NCBI GenBank assembly: GCA_024648695.1
Contig: JACAVV010000040.1
Coordinates: 1-40,442, forward strand
Reading direction: 5' to 3'
Length of the DNA stretch: 40,442 nucleotides
Source of the DNA: Nitrospina sp.
Lineage (GTDB): Bacteria; Nitrospinota; Nitrospinia; Nitrospinales; JACRGP01
Part shown: positions 7,740 through 15,098 of the stretch, piece after piece
Layout: each line of letters starts with the position of its first letter
Numbering within the stretch: the stretch's first letter is position 1
Notes under the pieces: generated by a model
The model's database searches: none
What the model saw: the letters and a program-made list of their open reading frames with translations, nothing else
What the model was told of the DNA's origin: nothing
Made by a program: the position numbers and the translations under genes

Positions 7740-8570
7740 TTATTCTTCCTTCTGTTGACGATTTAAAACCTCGTTCATGCTTCCACTCCGATACCCCAGA
7801 ATATCGACCGCTACGTAACGAAACCCGATCTCTTTGAACCGGGACTGGGTTTTTTCCGCAAGCCCTTCTTTAAAAAAACGCAGGATATCCTGTGTAGGCA
7901 ATTCAATGCGGGCAACGTCTTCATGGTAACGGACCCGGTTCTGAGAAAAGCCTTCAGCGATTAAAAAGTCCTCCGCCAGCTCGATTTTTTCCAGTTTTTC
8001 GGGACTGATGGTATTTCCGTAAGGAATGCGTGAAGACAAACAGGCCATCGCTGGTTTCTCCCAAGTGGGTAAATCCAGGTACCTGGAAAGGTCCCGGATA
8101 TCCTGTTTGGTGAACCCCAAATCCGCCAGAGGTGTTTTTACATCGGCCTCGCGCGCGGCTGTGATGCCCGGCCGGTAATCGCCCAAATCATCAACGTTGA
8201 TGCCATTTACGATGTGGGAAAAGCCTTCTTCTTTGGCGATGGATTTAAGTTTTCCGTACAACTCCGATTTACAAAAATAACAACGGTTGGCCGGGTTTTG
8301 CAAATAATTCTCGGATTGCATTTCCTCAGTTTCGATAACCCTGTGGTAGGTTCCCAGGGATTCGGCAAGAGATCGGCAAGCGTCCAATTCACGCTTTGGC
8401 AGGCTGTCCGATTCGGCAGTGACCGCCAGAACCTTTTCCCCAAGAACCTCAATGGCAACGCCCAAAACCAGAGTGCTGTCGACACCTCCGGAAAAGGCCA
8501 CTAGAATACGGTCCATTGACATTAAATGTTCTTGCAAGGCCTGGTATTTTTCTTCGAGTTCCTTGTTCAT
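7740..8570 (-). CDS. larE: ATP-dependent sacrificial sulfur transferase LarE
   Basis: LarE is a PP-loop enzyme that adenylates the carboxylated nicotinate precursor and donates sulfur during assembly of the nickel-pincer nucleotide cofactor of lactate racemase and relatives. The PP-loop SGGVDS is at residues 27-32. Cys177 in ACLSSRIPYG matches the sacrificial Cys176 of Lactobacillus plantarum LarE. There is no further cysteine after it, which argues for the sacrificial rather than the [4Fe-4S] type. A CYFC pair (97-100) is also present. Length 276 is standard. No larA, larB or larC is in the window, so the target enzyme is unknown. TTTGGAG is well placed before the ATG at 8570. Confidence 0.88.
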   Translation of the reverse strand: MNKELEEKYQALQEHLMSMDRILVAFSGGVDSTLVLGVAIEVLGEKVLAVTAESDSLPKRELDACRSLAESLGTYHRVIETEEMQSENYLQNPANRCYFCKSELYGKLKSIAKEEGFSHIVNGINVDDLGDYRPGITAAREADVKTPLADLGFTKQDIRDLSRYLDLPTWEKPAMACLSSRIPYGNTISPEKLEKIELAEDFLIAEGFSQNRVRYHEDVARIELPTQDILRFFKEGLAEKTQSRFKEIGFRYVAVDILGYRSGSMNEVLNRQQKEE

Positions 8571-8913
8571 GATTCTCCAAAAAGAGTTCTAATAAACAGT
8601 AGCATAAAAAGAACTGGGGAGACCAATAATTTAGGCAGTCTGGTTTTCTTAATTTGAAAGTTTGGTGCGTAATCCCAGCATTCTATCCCGAAAAAGTTAA
8701 AAGTTTAAATGAACAATTTGAAATCCTTTAGTGGGGAAGTCTGGAAGTATTTGATATGCAAACAGGAATTTGGGTTCTATTGAAATGAACAATGGGTTTT
8801 GAGTTTTGCGGGTCAACCAGATCTTGAACCTCATTTGACTACCAAAATTTTTCATGTGAGAATCGGGGAAAGGAGTAGTTTTTAAGCATTAATAATTTAC
8901 AAGGGATTAAATT
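8571..8913. other. Divergent intergenic region, larE / secreted paralogue cluster
   Basis: These 343 nt hold no gene. They should contain the promoters of larE (minus) and of the three-paralogue cluster (plus). The best plus-strand candidate is described at 8835-8863. I see no long inverted repeat or recognisable riboswitch. Confidence 0.5.
8835..8863 (+). promoter_or_regulatory. Candidate promoter of the secreted paralogue cluster
   Basis: TTGACT (8835-8840) and GAGAAT (8858-8863) are 17 nt apart, and TG at 8855-8856 gives an extended -10. Transcription would start near 8870, about 44 nt before the first gene, whose ribosome binding site AAGGG is at 8901-8905. Confidence 0.4.
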
Positions 8914-10545
8914 ATGTCCTTTAAATATATTAAGATTTTATCTTTAGTTTGTTTATGGTTAATGCTCTCAAACTCAGTCCTTGCCCATGACATCACTCCA
9001 AACTCTCTTATTTTTGACAAATCAGTAAATGATGACTTTGAAAATCCTCCAACCCTGACCTTTGAAGTTACCGACAATACAGGCTGTAATGCCGATATTA
9101 CTGCAACCTCGAATGACACAGAAGTTGTAAGGGTAAGCCCATCTGCCCAGGAAGGGGTTTCTGTGGAGTTTGAAGTGATCAGGGCAGGAAAGTTTGGTCC
9201 AGCCTCCACAACAATACTTGTTACTTTTAAAGGTAAGGGAACTAATTCAGAAGGCGTTGAGTGTAATGATGATGCGTCTGGAATTGTTAATGTTGAGGTG
9301 AAACCTGGAATCCTTGAAGTCACTCCAAATGCGGCAACCCACTTTGTAATGAGCCAGGGAGATCTATCGTCAAAAAAAAGTAATAATACAAGTTATACAG
9401 CATCCAATGTGGGTGATGATTTTTTAGCTTTTAAACAGAGTACAGCCACAGAGTGGATTAATGTATCGCAAGATACATTGCTTCACATTAGTTTACCCGT
9501 ACCTTTAACAAAAGTTGAATTGGTAGATAAGGTGGTTGAGTTTTATAATCAAGGATTATATTCGGGAAAAGCTGATGTTATTAATGCGACAAATGGAATG
9601 GGAAGCACTTCGATTCCTGTTTTTCTTTTGGTTGGCTCCAAGGATGAAGTAATAGCCCTCCCTCCTGATAGCTTCTTTGCCTGCAACCGTATGGGTAAAT
9701 GCGATCCCGCCAATCCGACAGTGGCTATGGGGAATGCAAATGAAACCTCCCAGGAGGTTACGGTCAGTTCGGATCAAGATTGGCTGGATATACTCATTGA
9801 GGAGATTACATCTGGAAATGATGTAAAAAATGATGTCAAGCCAGAACAGGGGTTTTTAAAGTACCAGGCGCAAACTGCCAATACAACATTGGAACCAGGG
9901 AATATCGTCAATGTTGCTACGACTCCCAATTCCAATGTTTATAACCTGCCCGACGGGAAACATTCGGCAACCTTGACATTTACAGATACCAACACTCAGG
10001 AAATATTGGCAACCCGCATGGTCTCAATGACATTGGCTGAAGACGCCTTTTTTAAATTCCCCAACGACTCGAAAGTGGTTTCCCCTTATTGGCAAACGGA
10101 TTCGGGTACCTATACCTTTATGTCCGTTTCGCACCCGTCCCTTTCAGGAATGAGTTCCCGTATAGGGGTTTCGGTTTCAGCCGTTGCAAACTCTGGACTT
10201 TCCATTGATGTGCCTGCAGAATTCACAATATCTTCCGGTGAGTCTGAGAAAGTTTTCATTGTGACGACCAACAACTCTGTAATCAACCCGACGAACCTGC
10301 CGAACGATCAACTCATCACAGCCAACGAATCGGGTGGACACGGGCAGGTGATCATCAATCCGGTCGCATCCAATCCCAAGGAACGTGCCGGCAGTGATGG
10401 TGCCGGATTTCGCGATGTAACCATGCTCAGTCTTTGGGGGGCTGTGGTTATACTGAATAACTCAACAGGTTTCGCCATGGAGTTTGTGGGCGATTTGAAA
10501 GATTCGCGCGCGGTGGATTCAGGTAAGTTCAGCGGAGTGAATTGA
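8914..10545 (+). CDS. Secreted multi-domain protein, paralogue 1 of 3
   Basis: Of unknown function, 543 residues. A Sec signal peptide ends at SVLA-HD (after residue 24), leaving His at the mature N-terminus. A first beta-rich Ig-like domain (about 25-135) has Cys in TGCNADITA and VECNDDA, likely a disulfide. Two further beta-sandwich modules follow (about 135-245 and 245-380), with WINVS and DWLDI and PGxxV spacing that resemble BACON-type repeats; FFACNRMGKCDP carries a second Cys pair. The C-terminal domain (about 385-543) contains YWQTDSGTYTF and ends in FSGVN. No enzyme motif or sorting signal is recognised. AAGGG at 8901-8905 sets the start. It heads a three-gene tandem array. Confidence 0.85.
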   Translation: MSFKYIKILSLVCLWLMLSNSVLAHDITPNSLIFDKSVNDDFENPPTLTFEVTDNTGCNADITATSNDTEVVRVSPSAQEGVSVEFEVIRAGKFGPASTTILVTFKGKGTNSEGVECNDDASGIVNVEVKPGILEVTPNAATHFVMSQGDLSSKKSNNTSYTASNVGDDFLAFKQSTATEWINVSQDTLLHISLPVPLTKVELVDKVVEFYNQGLYSGKADVINATNGMGSTSIPVFLLVGSKDEVIALPPDSFFACNRMGKCDPANPTVAMGNANETSQEVTVSSDQDWLDILIEEITSGNDVKNDVKPEQGFLKYQAQTANTTLEPGNIVNVATTPNSNVYNLPDGKHSATLTFTDTNTQEILATRMVSMTLAEDAFFKFPNDSKVVSPYWQTDSGTYTFMSVSHPSLSGMSSRIGVSVSAVANSGLSIDVPAEFTISSGESEKVFIVTTNNSVINPTNLPNDQLITANESGGHGQVIINPVASNPKERAGSDGAGFRDVTMLSLWGAVVILNNSTGFAMEFVGDLKDSRAVDSGKFSGVN

Positions 10546-10581
10546 TTAGCTCTTTTATTTTAGTGCAAAAGGAATCCTGAA

Positions 10582-12231
10582 ATGAATATTTTAAAACAAA
10601 ACAAGGCCGTTCTATTATTAATTTTTGTTTTTGTAATGGGTGTATTCATTTCTCCCGGTTTGGCCCATGAAATCACTCCCAGTTCCCTGGTTTTTGATAA
10701 AACCGTCAATGTCAATGAACATCCCAATTTGAAGATTCGAGTGAAAGATAACACAGGATGCAATGCGGATATTACGGCTACCGTCTCCGACACTTCAGTT
10801 GTTGAAGTCATTCCAACCGAACAGGAAGGAGTGGATGTAGAATTCACCGTTGAAAAGATTGGATTTGGGCCTGCTTCCACTACTATAAGGGTGACTTTTA
10901 AAGGCAAGGGTACCAATTCTATGGGGGGAGCTTGCACTGACGATGCTTTTGCAGATGTCAATGTCGAAATCAAACCAGGGGTTCTGGAAGTCTCTCCGGA
11001 AGTGGCTTCAGTTTTTGTATTTACCCAGGGGAGTTTAAGTATAAAGAGCAAGCAAGTGAACTATTCTATTTCTAATGTTGGGGATGATGAAATTTCGGTA
11101 TTGGGTAGAAATTTCCAAAAATGGGCGCAGATAAATGAAGCGGGCACTTTAAATCCCCTGATAGAATTTGTCGCACCGGGGCAAACCAGTTCCACGCAGG
11201 CTCGTGTGAGTATTGTGGATGTCGCTTTGGGTGTAGGTTTACATAAGGATATGGCGACTATTACCAATGGTACAAATGGTATGGGGAACACTTCTATTCC
11301 CATTTTTTTCTTGATCGGTTCGGCCAATGATACGCTTGTGGTGGTTTCTGACAGTTTTTTTTCCTGTAACCGTAGTGGCAAATGCGATCCGGAACAGCCC
11401 AGTGTTGCCATGGGAAATGCTGAGGATAGTTCAAAAGGGGTTACGGTGACCTCCAGTGAGAATTGGGTGGACCTCGCTATTGCCGATATAACTGCAGGAA
11501 GTGATTCAAAAGCGAATATTGCCGGTCAGGTTTTTATGGAACCACAAGCTCAAACCGCGAACACAATTGTGGAGTCTGGCGATATTGTTAATGTAAACAT
11601 CACACCCAACAGCAATAGTGCAAATTTGCCAAACGGAAAGCATGAGGCGGTTCTGACATTTGCAGACACGGATACTAACGAAGTGCTGGCCACTCGAACC
11701 GTTTCTTTTGCCTTGACGGATGACCCCTTTCCCCAATTTGCCAAAGACTCAAAAATTGTTTCTCCCTATTGGCAGGCCGATTCTGCAACTTATACTTTTA
11801 TGTCCGTATCGCATCCTTCCATGTCGGGGATGAACTCCCGCATTGGGGTATCTATATCAGCGGTTTCCAATTCCGGTGTTTCCGTCGACGCGCCTGCAGA
11901 ATTTACTATTTCCTCCGGAGAGTCGGAGAAAATTTTCATCGTGACGACCAATAACACCGTTATCAATCCGACGAATCTGCCAAACGATCAACTCATCGTT
12001 GCCGACGAGGATGGAGGACATGGGCAGGTGATTATCAATCCAATAGCATCTAATCCCAAGGAACGACGGGCCGGGGGTGGTGAGGGCGCAGGATTTAGGG
12101 ATGTCACCATGTTGAGCCTTTGGGGGGCTGTGGTGATCCTAAATAATTCAACCGGTTTTGCCATGGAATTTGTGGGCGATTTGAAAGACTCTCGTGCCAT
12201 TAATACGGGTGTATTTAGTGGGTTGAATTGA
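10582..12231 (+). CDS. Secreted multi-domain protein, paralogue 2 of 3
   Basis: The 549-residue protein is collinear with its neighbours. The signal peptide ends at GLA-HE (after residue 28). The Ig-like first domain starts EITPSSLVFDKTVN and has Cys in TGCNADITA and GACTDDA. Two BACON-like modules follow, the second opening with FFSCNRSGKCDP. The C-terminal domain has YWQADSATYTF and HPSMSGMNSRIG and ends in FSGLN. It starts 36 nt after paralogue 1 with AAGGAA upstream. The codons of the conserved C-terminal block differ at many third positions from the neighbours, so duplication is old and the protein sequence is under constraint. Confidence 0.85.
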   Translation: MNILKQNKAVLLLIFVFVMGVFISPGLAHEITPSSLVFDKTVNVNEHPNLKIRVKDNTGCNADITATVSDTSVVEVIPTEQEGVDVEFTVEKIGFGPASTTIRVTFKGKGTNSMGGACTDDAFADVNVEIKPGVLEVSPEVASVFVFTQGSLSIKSKQVNYSISNVGDDEISVLGRNFQKWAQINEAGTLNPLIEFVAPGQTSSTQARVSIVDVALGVGLHKDMATITNGTNGMGNTSIPIFFLIGSANDTLVVVSDSFFSCNRSGKCDPEQPSVAMGNAEDSSKGVTVTSSENWVDLAIADITAGSDSKANIAGQVFMEPQAQTANTIVESGDIVNVNITPNSNSANLPNGKHEAVLTFADTDTNEVLATRTVSFALTDDPFPQFAKDSKIVSPYWQADSATYTFMSVSHPSMSGMNSRIGVSISAVSNSGVSVDAPAEFTISSGESEKIFIVTTNNTVINPTNLPNDQLIVADEDGGHGQVIINPIASNPKERRAGGGEGAGFRDVTMLSLWGAVVILNNSTGFAMEFVGDLKDSRAINTGVFSGLN

Positions 12232-12260
12232 AAAAATATTATTTCGAAACAAGGTAGGAT

Positions 12261-13913
12261 ATGGGGCTTATGTTGAGTTTTAAGAAAATCTTGAAAATGA
12301 TGGGATTCCCAATCATCCTTCTTGTTTTTAGTAATCCAGTATGGGCGCATGATATTACTCCGAGTTCACTTGTTTTTGATAAAACCGTGAATATCAACAA
12401 TCCAGCGACTCTGACCTTCGAGGTGAAAGACGAAACCGGATGCAATGCCGATATTACTGCCACCGTTGAAGATACTTCCGTAGTCACCGTGAGCCCAGCC
12501 GAGCAAGAGGGGGTAGAAACTTTATTCACCGTGACCAAAGTAGCAAGGGGTCCGGCTTCTACAAGTATTCGTGTGATTTTTAAAGGTAAGGGAACCAATC
12601 CCATGGGAGGGGCCTGTTTGGACGATGCTTTTGGGGATGTGGATGTAGAAATCAAACCGGGTATTCTCGAAATAACGCCAAAAACAGCCACGGTTTTTGT
12701 TGCCAAGGATGGCGAAATGTTTGGTAAAGGAAATGATATTGAATATTCCGCAACAAATACAGGCGATGACGCTATTTTCATGGATTCGGACGGGAGTCAA
12801 TCCTGGGTTTCTGTGGAAGACCCTACAGGGGGATTTTTTAATGGTTTTCTTGACCCCGGTGAAACTGCGTCAGATAAAGCCATAATTTCCTTGTTTTTAC
12901 CTAATCCCCTGGGAACAGGATTGTTTGAGGGAACCGCTAACTTTAAAAATGAAACTAATGGTTTAGGCGATACCTCAATTCCTGTTTTCTTTTTGGTAGG
13001 AGAAAAGGAAGAGGTGGTTGCTTTATTGCCCAATCAGTTTTTCTCCTGCAACAGAAATGGCAAATGCGATCCAGAAAACCCTACCCTTACTTTAGGAAAC
13101 CCGGAGGATACTACTCTGGAAGTGACCGTTACTTCCGATCAAGACTGGATTGATTTAGCTGTTTCATCGTTTCCTACCGATGAAAACTCTCAACCAAACC
13201 CGGAATCTGGAAATGGTTTTGCATTGCCTAAAGCCCAATCAGCCGATGTTACTCTGGAGCCGGGGCGAGTGGTGATCATTGATTTTACTGCGAATAGTAA
13301 TATCAATAATTTACCCAATGGGAACCACCAGGCGACGATTACTTTTACGAATATAATCACCAATGAAGTATTGGCGACTCGTAAACTCACTGCCACTTTG
13401 ACAGACGACCCTTTGCCAAAGTCCCAAAATGAATCAAAGGTTATAGCCCCCTTTTGGCAAACCGATTCAGGCACCTACACCTTTATGTCGATTGCGCATC
13501 CCTCCCTGGAAAGAATGAATTCGCGAATAGGAGTTTCCATTTCAGCCGTTAAAAATTCAGGGGTCTCCCTGGCATTACCAAAGGAGTTTACAATCTCATC
13601 CGGGGAGTCTCGAAAGATTTTCATTGTTGCTACCAATAATATAAACATCAATCCGACCAACCTTCCTGACGATGAGCTTATCATTGGCAATGAGGAGACC
13701 GGACACGGTATGGTAGTGATTAACCCTGTTGCCAGCGATCCTAAAGAAATGTCCGGGAGCGGTGAAGGCGCAGGTTTCCAGGATGTTACGATGTTGAGTC
13801 TTTGGGGCGCAGTGGTGATTCAGGGTAATTCGACGGGATTCGCCATGGAGTTTGTGGGAGACTTGAAAGATTCGCGTTCGGTAAATTCAGGGAATTTCAG
13901 TGGGGTGAATTGA
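12261..13913 (+). CDS. Secreted multi-domain protein, paralogue 3 of 3
   Basis: The 550-residue protein repeats the same order: signal peptide ending at VWA-HD (after residue 29), Ig-like domain with TGCNADITA and GACLDDA, two BACON-like modules with FFSCNRNGKCDP, and the C-terminal domain with FWQTDSGTYTF ending in FSGVN. It is the most divergent in the middle modules (long NPESGNGF insertion region). The ATG at 12261 has AAGGTAGG just upstream; a second ATG at 12270 is possible. It lies 29 nt after paralogue 2. Location is probably periplasm, outer surface or medium; function unknown. Confidence 0.85.
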   Translation: MGLMLSFKKILKMMGFPIILLVFSNPVWAHDITPSSLVFDKTVNINNPATLTFEVKDETGCNADITATVEDTSVVTVSPAEQEGVETLFTVTKVARGPASTSIRVIFKGKGTNPMGGACLDDAFGDVDVEIKPGILEITPKTATVFVAKDGEMFGKGNDIEYSATNTGDDAIFMDSDGSQSWVSVEDPTGGFFNGFLDPGETASDKAIISLFLPNPLGTGLFEGTANFKNETNGLGDTSIPVFFLVGEKEEVVALLPNQFFSCNRNGKCDPENPTLTLGNPEDTTLEVTVTSDQDWIDLAVSSFPTDENSQPNPESGNGFALPKAQSADVTLEPGRVVIIDFTANSNINNLPNGNHQATITFTNIITNEVLATRKLTATLTDDPLPKSQNESKVIAPFWQTDSGTYTFMSIAHPSLERMNSRIGVSISAVKNSGVSLALPKEFTISSGESRKIFIVATNNININPTNLPDDELIIGNEETGHGMVVINPVASDPKEMSGSGEGAGFQDVTMLSLWGAVVIQGNSTGFAMEFVGDLKDSRSVNSGNFSGVN

Positions 13914-13929
13914 AGCTTAGAAAGCTTAT

Positions 13930-13946
13930 AGATGAAATCATCTTTT
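13930..13946 (+). terminator. Weak hairpin after the paralogue cluster
   Basis: GATGA/TCATC with an AA loop followed by TTTT lies between the convergent genes. It is short and only a weak candidate for ending the cluster transcript. Confidence 0.25.
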
Positions 13947-14358
13947 ATCGAACAGGTTCCATGGGAAATCCTTCGGGCTGTTTTCCTGGTAATCTCATGG
14001 GAAATGATTTCCCCGCTGGAAGAGCGTAAATCCTGCCATCGGGTTCCCATTGGGCCTTGAATATTCTTTTGGTCCAAGGTCCCCATCCAACAAATTCTAT
14101 GAAACTGGAATCCAGGGATGGAGTTTCATAACGCCAGGTTTGGCTGTCACTGAATATTTTAATTGAAGAGTATCTGCAGTTTTCGATTTCAACGGCTGTT
14201 TGGGATTCAAAGTCCCAAGCGAATTCCTGGATGTCTCCCCTCAATTTTATCACCTTTAAGTTTTGATACGAATTATTGTACAATTTACAGCTTGCCGGAA
14301 TGGTGCAACTGCTGGTTAATGCTAACGATAGTGTCAAAAGAAAAATAATTCGCTTCAT
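13945..14358 (-). CDS. Small lipoprotein, unknown function
   Basis: The 137-residue protein has a clear lipoprotein signal (lipobox LTSSC, Cys18) and a compact mature domain with three further cysteines or so near the start (PASCKLYNN, ENCRYSS) and a Pro-rich tail. I do not recognise a family. GGGATAACAG lies before the ATG. It converges with the paralogue cluster and is divergent from the ABC operon with only 32 nt between starts, so the promoters of the two must overlap each other's genes. Confidence 0.65.
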   Translation of the reverse strand: MKRIIFLLTLSLALTSSCTIPASCKLYNNSYQNLKVIKLRGDIQEFAWDFESQTAVEIENCRYSSIKIFSDSQTWRYETPSLDSSFIEFVGWGPWTKRIFKAQWEPDGRIYALPAGKSFPMRLPGKQPEGFPMEPVR

Positions 14359-14390
14359 CTGTTATCCCGGATTTATACAAACCGTTCAAA

Positions 14391-15098
14391 ATGCTATCTG
14401 AAACTTTCAGCCCTTTAATCCAACTGAAGGCCGTCTCTAAATTCTACCAGACTGGGGAGACGCGCGTGTGCGCTCTTTCGGATGTGAATGCAGAATTGAA
14501 TCGTGGAGATTTTGTCACGGTCATGGGTCCGTCGGGGGGCGGCAAGACGACGTTTCTCAATTGCGTCGGTGGATTGGACACGCCTGATGAAGGTGAGATC
14601 GTTTTGAATGGGCGGTTGATGTCGGGCATGGACGATAACGCACTCACCCTTTTGCGCCGAAAGGAAATCGGGTTCGTCTTCCAGTTTTTCAATTTACTGC
14701 CGACTCTGACCGTTTGGGAAAATGTTGAATTGCCCCTCCTTCTTGCCCAATGGAAACAGCAGGACGATCCGCGCATTCAGGAATTGCTGGAGTTTGTCGG
14801 CCTCGAAACCCGCGCGCAATCCTTTCCCGCCGAACTTTCCGGAGGGCAAATGCAAAGAGTCGCCATCGCGCGGGCTCTGGTGCATCGGCCATCCATCATT
14901 TTAGCCGATGAACCTACCGGAAACCTGGACTCCGAAAACGGTGCTAAAATTCTGGATTTGCTTAATCAGGTTTCCACCGAATTTCAAGCGACCATCGTGA
15001 TGGCCACACACAATCCGCTGGGAGCGAGCTACGGCAACCGGCATTTTGAAATCCGCGATGGCCGCATGACGGAACACACCTCTTCCAAACAACCTTAG
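14391..15098 (+). CDS. ABC transporter ATP-binding protein, LolD/MacB-type
   Basis: A 235-residue ATPase of the family that powers FtsX-type permeases. Walker A GPSGGGKT is at residues 46-53, signature [15 protein letters not shown] near 149, and Walker [13 protein letters not shown] near 168, the last being typical of the LolD/MacB/FtsE group. The following permease starts immediately after its stop (TAG then ATG), so they form one unit. The start lacks an obvious ribosome binding site. Function could be lipoprotein release or export of a peptide or lipid; it cannot be resolved from sequence. Confidence 0.9.
   Translation: MLSETFSPLIQLKAVSKFYQTGETRVCALSDVNAELNRGDFVTVMGPSGGGKTTFLNCVGGLDTPDEGEIVLNGRLMSGMDDNALTLLRRKEIGFVFQFFNLLPTLTVWENVELPLLLAQWKQQDDPRIQELLEFVGLETRAQSFPAELSGGQMQRVAIARALVHRPSIILADEPTGNLDSENGAKILDLLNQVSTEFQATIVMATHNPLGASYGNRHFEIRDGRMTEHTSSKQP

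Noticed and set aside
8907-12781. Antisense reading frames of 138, 163 and 180 codons at the same place opposite the N-terminus of each paralogue (8907-9323, 10560-11051, 12239-12781)
   Set aside because: They mirror the conserved coding strand and share sequence only because the sense genes do. No ribosome binding site or independent conservation is visible.
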